From Sphingosinicella sp. BN140058 (GTDB lineage: Bacteria; Pseudomonadota; Alphaproteobacteria; Sphingomonadales; Sphingomonadaceae), in NCBI RefSeq assembly GCF_004135585.1, contig NZ_CP035501.1:2046001-2110000 (forward strand): a DNA stretch of 64,000 bases, written 5' to 3'. The translations under genes and the position numbers were made by a program. A model generated the notes under the pieces. That model was not told the origin of the DNA. It saw only the letters and a list, made by a program, of their open reading frames with translations, and did not search any database. Below, piece after piece: positions 1 to 10,056 of this stretch (positions are counted from its first letter, which is position 1; the number at the start of each line of letters is the position of its first letter).

Positions 1-180
1 CTGATCCGGGACGGCCGCATCCTCGCCGGTGCCGTGCGGGAGATCCGAATCGAGAAGCTCGGCTTTGAGCGATTCGTAGCGACCGCGGCGGATCGCTGGT
101 CCTTCACTTACGGGCTCGTCTCGGTCTCGCTTTCCCTCTTCCTCGGCTGGTCCGCCAGCGCCTTCTTCCGACGAAGCTGA
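1..180 (+). CDS. C-terminal end of TIGR02186-like transmembrane protein (5' truncated by window)
   Basis: The reading frame is open from the first base and stops at TGA 178-180, giving 59 residues of a protein whose start lies outside the window. The tail has a short charged stretch (EKLGFERFV), then one hydrophobic segment (about YGLVSVSLSLFLGW) and ends with the basic FFRRS. This charged-stretch plus GW-containing final membrane helix resembles the end of the TIGR02186 family of putative membrane proteins, usually found beside TauE/SafE-type exporters. The family call rests only on the tail. No terminator with a T-run follows, and 181-379 shows only a small CTTCCGGAAG palindrome. Confidence 0.5.
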   Translation: MIRDGRILAGAVREIRIEKLGFERFVATAADRWSFTYGLVSVSLSLFLGWSASAFFRRS

Positions 181-379
181 TCGTGGCCGCGGCATTCCGG
201 CACACTTCCGGAAGGCAGGAAATCTCTGCGATCGCAGTGACTTGGACTACCGCCGCGAGCTGAGGAGGGACGCGCCGTGGCCGTGCGCGGCAGCGGGAGA
301 GAAGCCGCCGAAATCAGTTGTTTACCCATTTCGCGGTAGAGCCGCCGCCTGAGACACGGACCGGAGCGCGCCTCACCTT

Positions 380-2071
380 ATGACCGACATGATCCAGTTC
401 CCGAGCTTTCCGCATGCCGATGTCGGCGAGGAAACCGCACCGACTATCCAGCCGATGCCTTCCCCGCGGCGGCAGCAAGGCCCGATCGGCCGAGTCAGCG
501 AGATCGGCGGCGGCGGCGCCCGCATCGAACTCGACCTCGATCGACTGAACCAGCTTTCGCTCGACTCGGATCCGTCGGTGGCCCTGTCGGGCCAGGTCGG
601 TGGCCATGTGAAGGTCGAAGTCGCCTCGCGCTGGCTGCTCGCCGCGGTCCGCACGCTCCGCCTCGGCAATGCCGAAAACGCCTCGGTGATCGCTGACGTC
701 GATTTCCTCGGGGAGGGCGAAGAGCATGATCAGAGCGGCCGGCTGATCAACTTTCGCCGCGGCATCACCGTCTATCCCTCGCCGGGATCGCGCGTTCATC
801 CCGTCAGCGGCGACGACATGAAGCAGATGTTCGCCGCCGACGAACGCGCCCATATCGAGATCGGCACCGTCTACCCGACCAAGGACGTGCGCGGTGCGCT
901 CTACGTGGATGCGCTGCTCGGCAAGCATTTCGCCCTGCTGGGCTCCACCGGCACCGGCAAGTCGACGTCGGCGGCGCTGATCATGCATCGCATCTGCGAG
1001 TTGGCCCCCGAGGGGCATATCGTGATGATCGATCCGCACGGCGAATATTCGGCGGCATTCAAATCGACCGGCGAGCTCTACAACGTCGACAATCTCGCCA
1101 TGCCCTACTGGCTGATGAACTTCGAAGAGCATTGCGAGGTGTTCATCACTTCCCAGGGCGCCGAGCGGCAGCGGGACATGGACATCCTCGCCAAGTGCCT
1201 GCTCCTGGCGCGCTCCAAGAATCGCGCGGCCGAGGGCCTCAACAAGCTGACGGTCGATTCGCCGATCCCCTACACCCTGTCGGACCTGACCAGCGCCATC
1301 ACCAACGAGATGGGGCTGCTCAACAAGGCGACCGACACTGCGCCCTACATGCGGCTCAAGGGCAAGATCGACGAGCTCAAGGCCGATCCGCGCTACCAGT
1401 TCATGTTCTCGGGCATGCTGATAGCCGATTCGATGACCACCTTCATCGGCAAGATCTTTCGACTGCCCGCACGCGGCAAGCCGATCTCGATCATCGACGT
1501 TTCCGGCGTTCCGTCCGACATCGTCTCGGTGGTGGTGGCGATGCTGGCCCGGCTCGTCTTCGATTATGCGATCTGGTCTCGCAACGAAGTGCCGCGCCCG
1601 GTTCTGCTGGTCTGCGAAGAAGCGCATCGCTACGTTCCGTCCGACACGTCCAGTGCCGGTCAGGCGGTGCGCAAGATCCTCGAGCGGATCGCCAAGGAAG
1701 GCCGCAAATACGGGGTCGCGCTCGGCCTCATCACCCAGCGTCCGTCGGATCTTGCCGAGGGCGTGCTTTCCCAATGCGGCACGATCATCGCGATGCGCCT
1801 CAACAACGAACGCGACCAGGCCTTCGTCAAGAGCGCCATGCCCGAAGGCGCGCGCGGCTTCCTCGATACGATCCCGGCGCTGCGCAACCGCGAGTGCATC
1901 GTGTGCGGCGAGGGCGTGTCGATTCCGATCCGCGTGTCGTTCGACGATCTTGAGCGGGATCGCCGGCCCGCTTCGTCCGACCCTGCTTTCTCCGAATTGT
2001 GGCGCCAGACCGGCGACGAGGAGGCGATGGTTCAGCGCGTCGTCAAACGCTGGCGCAGCCAAGGCCGCTGA
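380..2071 (+). CDS. HerA-like ATP-binding protein (DUF87/HerA helicase family)
   Basis: This 563-residue protein has the layout of bacterial and archaeal HerA-type DNA-translocating ATPases. An N-terminal beta-barrel-like region (about 20-150) is followed by a RecA/FtsK-like motor with a Walker A loop GSTGTGKST near residue 190 and a Walker B-like LLVCEEAHRY near residue 413. A late arginine-rich segment (ITQRPSDLAEG) matches the sensor region of the family. HerA proteins are hexameric and often work with a NurA nuclease in end resection; no NurA gene is visible here, so the partner is unknown. The first ATG at 380 gives the MTDM start, and a second ATG at 389 is possible. Confidence is high for the family and low for the exact role. 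Confidence 0.85.
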   Translation: MTDMIQFPSFPHADVGEETAPTIQPMPSPRRQQGPIGRVSEIGGGGARIELDLDRLNQLSLDSDPSVALSGQVGGHVKVEVASRWLLAAVRTLRLGNAENASVIADVDFLGEGEEHDQSGRLINFRRGITVYPSPGSRVHPVSGDDMKQMFAADERAHIEIGTVYPTKDVRGALYVDALLGKHFALLGSTGTGKSTSAALIMHRICELAPEGHIVMIDPHGEYSAAFKSTGELYNVDNLAMPYWLMNFEEHCEVFITSQGAERQRDMDILAKCLLLARSKNRAAEGLNKLTVDSPIPYTLSDLTSAITNEMGLLNKATDTAPYMRLKGKIDELKADPRYQFMFSGMLIADSMTTFIGKIFRLPARGKPISIIDVSGVPSDIVSVVVAMLARLVFDYAIWSRNEVPRPVLLVCEEAHRYVPSDTSSAGQAVRKILERIAKEGRKYGVALGLITQRPSDLAEGVLSQCGTIIAMRLNNERDQAFVKSAMPEGARGFLDTIPALRNRECIVCGEGVSIPIRVSFDDLERDRRPASSDPAFSELWRQTGDEEAMVQRVVKRWRSQGR

Positions 2072-2126
2072 CAAATCTTCACCGAAGCGGAGCCGGCCGC
2101 GCGAACATCCTGGTCCAAGTACGTCG

Positions 2127-2156
2127 AAGGGCCGCCGGGTATTCCCGACGGCCCTT
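2127..2156. terminator. Stem-loop after herA-like gene
   Basis: A 13-bp stem with one mismatch (2127-2139 pairing with 2144-2156) closes a TATT loop 55 bases after the HerA-like stop codon. It also lies 50 bases beyond the end of the tiny minus-strand ORF. No clear T-run follows on either strand, so it may be a bidirectional or Rho-assisted end. Confidence 0.5.
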
Positions 2157-2206
2157 GCAGACATGGTCAGCGGCCGGAAGCTCCAGCCCGGAAGACTATG
2201 AAAAGC

Positions 2207-2263
2207 TTACGCTTTCATCCCCCGAACGAGCAGAACCGACCTCACTGCTGAACCATGAGACAT
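2207..2263 (-). CDS. Putative 18-residue peptide ORF with a perfect Shine-Dalgarno
   Basis: In the 326-base gap between the HerA-like and lipoprotein genes, the minus strand carries ATG at 2263, seventeen further codons and TAA at 2209-2207, reading MSHGSAVRSVLLVRGMKA. Seven bases upstream of the ATG is GGAGG inside GAAAGGAGGTGATCC (2279-2265). This is the full complement of the usual alphaproteobacterial 16S rRNA 3' end, far stronger than any other ribosome site in the window. I know no family for the peptide. It could be a real small protein, a leader peptide, or part of a small RNA that binds 30S subunits. The rest of the gap (2072-2397) shows only the stem-loop at 2127-2156. Confidence 0.4.
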   Translation of the reverse strand: MSHGSAVRSVLLVRGMKA

Positions 2264-2397
2264 CGGATCACCTCCTTTCGCTTGTTGAGTACGGGGCAAG
2301 GATGAATCATCCCGATTCGCGCCGCAAGTCTTGTATTCATCTTTTTTGACGTTAGACTTTTCGCTTCGTGCCGAAAGCTCGGCACTCCCCCTCAGTC

Positions 2398-2925
2398 TCA
2401 GTTTCGGCAATCCTCGGTCACCCGCGCCGGCTCCGGCCAGGCGGGAATCACGAGTTCGGGAAGGCCCGCGACATCGATTGTGAAGCGGCCGCGGCTGAAC
2501 GCGATCTGATCGAGCAAGGGATCGGTGGCGGGCAAGGTGGCGGTGATGCCCCCAGCGCCGGCAGCCACCGGAAGCGAACGGCTGCCGTAGGAGGTGCGCA
2601 CCACCATCTGGCCCGTACCGGCACCGGACCTGGTGAGCATTACCCGGCGGCCGGCACGATCGCAGCGGACGACGAAAAGCGGATTGGCCGCCGTCGGCCC
2701 GAAGGTCGCGCGGCTGCCGTCGGCGGCGCTGCCATAGGCCCAGTTCCCAGGGGTGAGCGCGAGATCCGACCACGCGCGCGGTGGCGGCGGCGGCACGGCC
2801 GGCGGAGCCAGCGGTGCAGGCGCTTGGGGCCGGGGCGGCGGAGCGGTTTCAGGCTGCGGCTTGGGCACGCAGGCCGCGGCCAACATCGCGGTTCCAAGCG
2901 CCGCCATTCGTCCGATCGTCCGCAT
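2398..2925 (-). CDS. Putative lipoprotein, unknown function
   Basis: The ATG at 2925 is preceded by GGAGAGG, so it is preferred over in-frame upstream codons and gives 175 residues. The N-terminus is a lipoprotein signal (MRTIGRMAALG, hydrophobic core, LAAAC lipobox), predicting lipid attachment and export. A proline/alanine linker (PQPETAPPPRPQAPAP, then more P-rich sequence to about residue 50) follows. The folded part has W-x-D-x-x-L-x-P-G-x-W, which often opens small sphingomonad periplasmic proteins that bind nothing recognised. The gene is convergent with nothing close and diverges from the PepSY gene at 3111. No enzymatic motif is visible and no function is claimed. Confidence 0.7.
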   Translation of the reverse strand: MRTIGRMAALGTAMLAAACVPKPQPETAPPPRPQAPAPLAPPAVPPPPPRAWSDLALTPGNWAYGSAADGSRATFGPTAANPLFVVRCDRAGRRVMLTRSGAGTGQMVVRTSYGSRSLPVAAGAGGITATLPATDPLLDQIAFSRGRFTIDVAGLPELVIPAWPEPARVTEDCRN

Positions 2926-3110
2926 CCTTGATCCTCTCCGTCCAGCCATGCCGCCGCCACAAGCATGCCGGCGGCGCGGATCCAAGCGAAAAGCCGATGG
3001 CAGGTGCATTTCGAGCGCCGCCTCGGCGCGGCCGAACCGGAATTGCATTCACAGGCTGTTCAAGGGCCGAACCTTATGCAAATCCGCAAGCAAATAGAGA
3101 AACTTGTTCG

Positions 3111-3416
3111 ATGATTCTTCGCGCATCCCTGCTGTTGGCCGTCGCCGTCTCCGGTCTCGCCCCCGGGAGCGCGGATTCGCGCCCGCGCGACCGTGAGCAG
3201 GATGCGGCATTCAGGGCGACGCAGGACGGCAGCTTCGTGCCGCTGCGGCAGATCGAAGCGCGCATTGTGCCCCAGATGCGCGGCTTCACCTACCTCGGCC
3301 CGGAACTGGATCCGTCCGCCGGCCGCTATCGCCTCAAATTCATGCGCGGCCCGCAGGTCGTCTGGATCGACGTCGACGCCCGCACCGGGCAGGTGCTCGG
3401 CAAGTCCGGTTTCTGA
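3111..3416 (+). CDS. Small exported PepSY-domain protein
   Basis: The 101-residue product starts at ATG 3111 with a typical signal peptide (MILRASLLLAVAVSGLAPGSA). Its C-terminal half (GPELDPSAGRYRLKF, then VVWIDVDARTGQVL) is a PepSY repeat, a fold that binds or inhibits in the periplasm. Single-PepSY proteins are often encoded beside PhoP/PhoQ-like two-component systems, as here: the response regulator starts 109 bases downstream on the same strand. It could be a target or an accessory sensor of that system (inference). No clear Shine-Dalgarno precedes the ATG, but the signal peptide begins exactly there. Confidence 0.75.
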   Translation: MILRASLLLAVAVSGLAPGSADSRPRDREQDAAFRATQDGSFVPLRQIEARIVPQMRGFTYLGPELDPSAGRYRLKFMRGPQVVWIDVDARTGQVLGKSGF

Positions 3417-3525
3417 TTCCCCTTGGCAAAGGCGCCCTGGCGCAGCATTTCCATTCTTTCGGTGATGAAACCAATTGGCGCTGGCGCTGGTTGGACGGGA
3501 CGGTTGTGCAGGATAGGGGAATGGA

Positions 3526-4191
3526 ATGCGGGTTCTGATCGTCGAGGACGAACCTAATCTGGGACGGCAGCTGCGTGCCACCCTGGAGGGCGCCGGCTAT
3601 GCCGTCGATCTCGCCACCGACGGCGAGGATGGCCATTATCTGGGGTCGACCGAAACCTACGACGCGATCATTCTCGATCTCGGCCTCCCCGAGGTGGACG
3701 GGCTCACCGTTCTCGATCGGTGGCGCAAGGACGGCATGGTGGTTCCGGTTCTGGTGCTGACCGCGCGCGACAGCTGGTCGGACAAGGTTGCCGGCCTCGA
3801 CGCCGGCGCAGACGATTATCTCGCCAAACCCTTTCAGACCGAAGAACTGATCGCGCGCCTCAGGGCGCTGATCCGCCGCGCTTCGGGCAACGCCTCGTCG
3901 GAGCTGACCGCCGGTGACGTGCGGCTCGACACCCGATCGGGCAAGGTGACGTTGAACGGCGAGCCGGTGAAGCTCACCGCGCAGGAGTATAAATTGCTCT
4001 CCTACCTGATGCACCACAAGGGCAAGGTCGTCTCCCGCACCGAGCTGATCGAGCATATCTACGATCAGGATTTCGATCGGGATTCGAACACGATCGAGGT
4101 GTTCGTCACCCGCATCCGCAAGAAGCTCGGCCCCGACGTGATCACCACCATCCGCGGCCTCGGCTACTCGCTGGAAGAGCCGATCGGCTGA
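3526..4191 (+). CDS. OmpR/PhoP-family response regulator
   Basis: The 221-residue protein has a receiver domain (1-115) with acidic pocket E7-D8, phosphoacceptor D51 in IILDLGLPE, T79 and K101 in LAKPF. A winged-helix DNA-binding domain (about 125-218) contains the OmpR-type LTAQEYKLLSYLMHHKGKVV helix and the VFVTRIRKKLG recognition region. AGGGGAATGG just upstream serves as ribosome site. The histidine kinase follows after 55 bases, so the two form an operon. Sequence style (LGLPEVDGL, EEPIG end) is nearest to PhoP/QseB regulators, which respond to cations or envelope stress, but the signal here cannot be read from sequence. Confidence 0.93.
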   Translation: MRVLIVEDEPNLGRQLRATLEGAGYAVDLATDGEDGHYLGSTETYDAIILDLGLPEVDGLTVLDRWRKDGMVVPVLVLTARDSWSDKVAGLDAGADDYLAKPFQTEELIARLRALIRRASGNASSELTAGDVRLDTRSGKVTLNGEPVKLTAQEYKLLSYLMHHKGKVVSRTELIEHIYDQDFDRDSNTIEVFVTRIRKKLGPDVITTIRGLGYSLEEPIG

Positions 4192-4246
4192 GCTTGTCCG
4201 GCGACTGCCTTTCGCCGCGCGCGCGATCGCACCGCAGGAGCTGCCT

Positions 4247-5653
4247 GTGCTGAGCTGGCGCACGTTCAAGAACAAGGCCTCCGGCGGCACCGGATCTCTG
4301 ACGCGGCGGATGATCGTCGTGTCCGCGATCTGGATCCTGCTGCTGCTCGGCGTCGGCGGTTACGCGCTCGACCGCGTGCTCACCCGGGAACTCACCCGCT
4401 CGTTCGACGGCGGGCTCGAATATTCGCTGAATGCGCTGATTGCGTCGGCTGAGATCGGGCCCGACGGCGAGGCCTATCTCAACCGGCCGCCCGCCGACCA
4501 GCGCTTCATCGAGCCCAATTCCGGTTTGTATTTCCAGATCAGCGTCGCCGGCGGCAAGGCCGCGACCGGCGCCGCCGGCAATGTCGATCTCGATTTCCCG
4601 TCGCGCTCGCTCTGGGACCGCCGGCTGCAGGTGAGCAGCCGCCACAATGATTTCGATGTCCACGTCTACAACAGCCAGGAATTCCCGGACGAAACGCTGC
4701 GCATCGTCGAGCGCGACGTGCGCATCCCGGGGTCTGCCCTCCGCTGGCGGTTCCAGGTCGCGCAGAACCGGGAGATCCTCGACGATCAGATCGACGAACT
4801 GCGCAAGACATTGGTCCGCGCCTTCGGCGTGCTCGGCTTCGGCCTGCTCGTGCTCGCCGCGCTTCAGGCGGTCTACGGGCTATGGCCCCTGCGCCGCGTG
4901 CGGCAGGCGATCGTCGCGATTCGCTCCGGCGAGCGCTCGCGGATCGACGAGCGCTTCCCGCGAGAGATCGAGCCGCTCAAGGACGAGCTGAACGCCTTGC
5001 TCGCGCATAACGAGCAGCAGGCGGAAGAAGCGAGGACCCACGCCGGCAATCTCGCCCATGCGCTCAAGACTCCGCTCACCGTCATCACCAATGCGGCAAC
5101 GGCGGGCAGTACCGACCTGCCGGAAACGGTGTGCCGCGAGGCGACGACGATGCGTCGCCAGGTCGATCACCACCTCGCCCGCGCCCGTGCGATCGGCCGC
5201 CGATCGAGCACGCAGGCCCGCTCCGACGTCTGGCCCGCTTTGGTCTCGGTCGAACGGGCGGTGAGCAGGCTGTATGAAAATGTGACGATCGATCTCGCCG
5301 GCGACAAGAAGGCGGCGGTTCGGGTCGAACGTCAGGATCTCGACGAGATGCTCGGCAACCTGATCGAGAATGCCGCCAAATATGGCGGCGGCCGGGTCTT
5401 CGTGACGGTGAAGACGACGCCCAAATGCGTCGAGGTCGAAGTCGAAGACGACGGCACCGGGATCCCGGAGGCGGAACGGGTCTCGATCTTCGCGCGCGGC
5501 GCGCGGCTGGACACCGGCAAGCCCGGCACCGGCCTCGGCCTCGCGATCGTTCGCGATGTCGCCGAAATCTACGGCGGCGGTATCGCGCTCGAGGAAAGCG
5601 AGGATCTGGGCGGCCTGCTCGCGCGGCTGAAACTGCCGCTCTGCGCGGCGTAA
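4247..5653 (+). CDS. PhoQ-like membrane sensor histidine kinase
   Basis: A GTG start at 4247 with CAGGAG six bases upstream gives 468 residues. There are two membrane helices (about 26-44 and 185-205) flanking a periplasmic sensor domain of about 140 residues, then a HAMP-like linker. The phosphoacceptor histidine (about residue 270) lies in NLAHALKTPLTVI, the atypical H-box found in PhoQ-type kinases rather than HE-box kinases. The ATPase domain has N-box NLIENAAKYGGG, G1 EDDGTGIP and G2 GTGLGLAIVRDV. It is the evident partner of the regulator just upstream. The signal is unknown; the neighbouring PepSY protein may be part of the circuit. Confidence 0.92.
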   Translation: MLSWRTFKNKASGGTGSLTRRMIVVSAIWILLLLGVGGYALDRVLTRELTRSFDGGLEYSLNALIASAEIGPDGEAYLNRPPADQRFIEPNSGLYFQISVAGGKAATGAAGNVDLDFPSRSLWDRRLQVSSRHNDFDVHVYNSQEFPDETLRIVERDVRIPGSALRWRFQVAQNREILDDQIDELRKTLVRAFGVLGFGLLVLAALQAVYGLWPLRRVRQAIVAIRSGERSRIDERFPREIEPLKDELNALLAHNEQQAEEARTHAGNLAHALKTPLTVITNAATAGSTDLPETVCREATTMRRQVDHHLARARAIGRRSSTQARSDVWPALVSVERAVSRLYENVTIDLAGDKKAAVRVERQDLDEMLGNLIENAAKYGGGRVFVTVKTTPKCVEVEVEDDGTGIPEAERVSIFARGARLDTGKPGTGLGLAIVRDVAEIYGGGIALEESEDLGGLLARLKLPLCAA

Positions 5654-5727
5654 CGGCCCGCCTGCCCGGCCATCACTTTCACCCCAGCAGCCTTGCCTTT
5701 TGCGAAGGCAGCGCGCACATCGCGCGC

Positions 5728-6741
5728 GTGAGCGCCACCGTCCATCCCATCGGTTCCGCACGCGCCCCGTCGCTCGATCCGATGATCCAGCTGGTCGCCG
5801 CGGACCTCCATCACGTCAACAGCGTCATCCTCGACCGGATGCAGAGCGACGTCTCCCTCATTCCAGAGCTTGCCGGTCATCTGATCGCCGGCGGCGGCAA
5901 GCGGATGCGGCCGATGCTGACTCTCGCCTGCGCCAGGCTGCTGGACTATGGCGGTGCCCGCCACCACAAGCTCGCCGCCGCCGTGGAGTTCATCCATACC
6001 GCCACCCTGCTCCACGACGATGTCGTCGACGGTTCGGGCCTGCGCCGCGGCCGCCGCACCGCCAACATCATCTGGGGCAACCCGGCCAGCGTGCTGGTCG
6101 GCGACTTTCTGTTCTCGCGCAGCTTCGAACTGATGGTGGAGGACGGCAGCCTCAAGGTGCTGCGGATCCTGTCGCGCGCTTCCAACGTGATCGCGGAAGG
6201 CGAGGTCAACCAGCTCACCGCCCAGCGCCGCGTCGAGACCGGCGAAGACCAGTATCTCGAGATCATCAGCGCCAAGACCGCCGCTTTGTTCGCCGCCGCG
6301 TGCCGGATCGCGGCGGTCGTCGCCGAGCGCGATGAAGCGGCCGAGCAGGCGCTCGACAGCTATGGCCGCAATCTCGGCATCGCCTTTCAGCTGATCGACG
6401 ACGCGATCGACTACGTCTCCGACGCGGAGACGATGGGCAAGGGCGTCGGCGACGATTTCCGCGACGGCAAGATCACCCTGCCGGTGATCCTGGCCTTTGC
6501 GCGCGGCGACGAGGACGAGCGCCGCTTCTGGCGGGCAGCGATGGAAGGAAGCCGCACCAGCGACGAGGATCTCGCCCATGCGACCGGCTTGCTGCACCGG
6601 CACCGCGCCATCGAGGACAGCATCGCTCGGGCGCGGACCTATGGTCAGCGCGCGATCGACGCGCTTGGCCCGTTCCCGAACGGCAGCGCCAAGGCGGCTC
6701 TGGTCGAAGCGGTCGAGTTCGCGATCTCCCGCGCCTACTGA
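5728..6741 (+). CDS. ispB: Long-chain polyprenyl diphosphate synthase (octaprenyl/decaprenyl type)
   Basis: A GTG start at 5728 gives 337 residues, the usual length for octaprenyl or decaprenyl diphosphate synthases that make the ubiquinone side chain. Upstream in-frame sequence runs into the kinase gene and is not coding. The first aspartate-rich motif is LLHDDVVDGSGLRRG and the second is QLIDDAIDYVSD; GGGKRMRP at about residue 53 is the substrate-binding loop. The small residues before the first DDxxD motif and the long-chain sequence pattern separate it from the shorter prenyl synthase at 44885. Alphaproteobacteria usually make Q-10, so decaprenyl is the likely product (inference). A strong hairpin follows at 6772. 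Confidence 0.88.
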   Translation: MSATVHPIGSARAPSLDPMIQLVAADLHHVNSVILDRMQSDVSLIPELAGHLIAGGGKRMRPMLTLACARLLDYGGARHHKLAAAVEFIHTATLLHDDVVDGSGLRRGRRTANIIWGNPASVLVGDFLFSRSFELMVEDGSLKVLRILSRASNVIAEGEVNQLTAQRRVETGEDQYLEIISAKTAALFAAACRIAAVVAERDEAAEQALDSYGRNLGIAFQLIDDAIDYVSDAETMGKGVGDDFRDGKITLPVILAFARGDEDERRFWRAAMEGSRTSDEDLAHATGLLHRHRAIEDSIARARTYGQRAIDALGPFPNGSAKAALVEAVEFAISRAY

Positions 6742-6771
6742 CCGCACGGCGCGGCTCCAGACTCAAGAAAA

Positions 6772-6800
6772 CGGCCCCGCCGCGACGCGCGGCGGGGCCG
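6772..6800 (-). terminator. Intrinsic terminator, convergent gene ends
   Basis: A perfect 13-bp GC-rich stem (6772-6784 with 6788-6800) closes a 3-base loop. On the minus strand it is followed by TTTTCTT, a proper intrinsic terminator for the small gene at 6830-7150. On the plus strand it can also stop transcription from the polyprenyl synthase gene. Confidence 0.8.
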
Positions 6801-6829
6801 AAACCGCATCCGATCGCCGGAATCGAAGC

Positions 6830-7150
6830 TTAGTCGACGAATTTGGCCGGCGCCGGGTCGCTGGCCGGAAAAGTCTCGTCGATCGCTTCGTCGGTGGCGC
6901 TCCACCGCTCCGGCGGATCCCGCATCGAGTCCGCGCCTGCATCGCGGGCGGCACCGGAATGGCCGACCACGCCCTCCGCGCCGTCTCCCGCCAGCGCAGC
7001 GCTGCCCGCGCGGTGCAGCGGCCGGGTGCCGCCGCCCCAAAGCGTCGCAAGCCCGCCGCGGCTGCGGACGAGTTGCACCGCATAATAGCCAAGACCGGCA
7101 GCGGCGGCCGCAGCCACGCCGACGATCGTACGATTACGGCTCCACGCCAT
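6830..7150 (-). CDS. Hypothetical small membrane-anchored protein with TDEAIDETFPASDP tail
   Basis: ATG 7150 is preceded by GGGAGG at seven bases, so it is chosen over TTG 7156; the product is 106 residues. An N-terminal hydrophobic segment ([20 protein letters not shown]) suggests a membrane anchor. The middle is glycine/alanine rich. The C-terminal WSATDEAIDETFPASDPAP motif recurs at the ends of many unrelated small alphaproteobacterial proteins and has no known function to me. The gene stands alone, divergent from the PncC gene and closed by the terminator at 6772. Confidence 0.65.
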   Translation of the reverse strand: MAWSRNRTIVGVAAAAAAGLGYYAVQLVRSRGGLATLWGGGTRPLHRAGSAALAGDGAEGVVGHSGAARDAGADSMRDPPERWSATDEAIDETFPASDPAPAKFVD

Positions 7151-7353
7151 GCTCAAACCTCCCTGTCAAAATCGGGGATCGCGTTCTCCGCGCCCCCAAA
7201 TGTCCGCTTGCTGCATCAATGCCGCATTGCTGGCAAGACGCACGCCCGCGGGCGAAATCAAGTTCGAAGCCAGCAAGTGACTCCATCCTTGCTGCCGGGA
7301 ACATTCGGGCCGAGCGCCGGGTTCCCTGTGCCAAACGACCCGGCGAGGACGCC

Positions 7354-7850
7354 TTGAACGACACCGAGACCCTTTCTCCGCTCCTGCCGAACGAAACCGA
7401 GGAGGCCACAAGGCGCCTGCTTGCCAAGGCCTGCGAGCGCGATCTGATGTTCGCCACCGCCGAAAGCTGCACCGGCGGGATGCTCGCGTCCCTCCTCACC
7501 GACGTGAAAGGCGTCGCCCATGCCTTCGATCGCGGCTTCGTCACCTACACCAACGAAGCCAAGGCGGAGATGCTCGGCGTGCCGATCGCCCTGATCGACG
7601 ACAAGGGCGCCGTCTCGAAAGAGGTGGCGATCGCCATGGCCGAAGGCGCGCTGACGCGCTCGCGCGCCAACATCGCTCTGTCGATCACCGGCTTTGCCGA
7701 CTTCGGCGATGAACCGGGCCTGGTTCATTTCGGCTGCGCCCGGGCCGGACGCACCACCCTCCACCGCGAGGAGCATTTCGGCCCCGGCGGCCGCGGTGCT
7801 ACACGCGTCAAATGCATGCAAACGGCAATTGAAATGATGACGGAGATGCT

Positions 7851-7854
<4 letters not shown>
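7354..7854 (+). CDS. pncC: Nicotinamide-nucleotide amidohydrolase (CinA C-terminal domain, PncC)
   Basis: PncC deamidates nicotinamide mononucleotide to nicotinate mononucleotide, recycling pyridine nucleotide. A TTG at 7354 gives 166 residues, the normal length of a stand-alone CinA C-terminal domain. The diagnostic AESCTGGMLASLLTDV segment and GFVTYTNEAKAEMLGV are present, and IALSITGFADFGD replaces the common TGIAGP loop, a modest departure. It lacks the N-terminal MoaB-like domain of full CinA. Its TGA overlaps the GTG start of nadE in GTGA, so the two are co-translated and both serve NAD metabolism. The exact start is uncertain because TTG is weak. Confidence 0.8.
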
Positions 7855-9914
<2,060 letters not shown>

Positions 9915-9995
9915 TCCGCGCGTCGATTCGGGTACGGCGCCGAAACGGTCCAGCTTAGAGCTGATGCAAATCAACGTGAATCATGCTGCACTGCA

Positions 9996-10021
9996 GGAAC
10001 TTCCTGCGGTGGAGGCACGTT
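9996..10021 (+). promoter_or_regulatory. Probable EcfG (general stress sigma factor) promoter
   Basis: GGAAC at 9996-10000 and CGTT at 10018-10021 are separated by 17 bases, which fits the alphaproteobacterial EcfG consensus GGAAC-N16/17-CGTT. The -10 element lies 35 bases before the TTG start of the glycosyltransferase-mutase gene. GCAGGAACTTCCTGC (9993-10007) is also a small palindrome overlapping the -35. This is a pattern match, not mapped transcription. Confidence 0.55.
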
Positions 10022-10056
10022 GTTGAAGGTGTCCAGAAACTAAGGGGAATCCTTCG

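Noticed and set aside
314..2164. 616-residue minus-strand open frame opposite the HerA-like gene
   Set aside because: It is the antisense shadow of a high-GC plus-strand gene: Ala/Arg/Asp/His-rich with no domain, and it conflicts with a clear ATPase frame.
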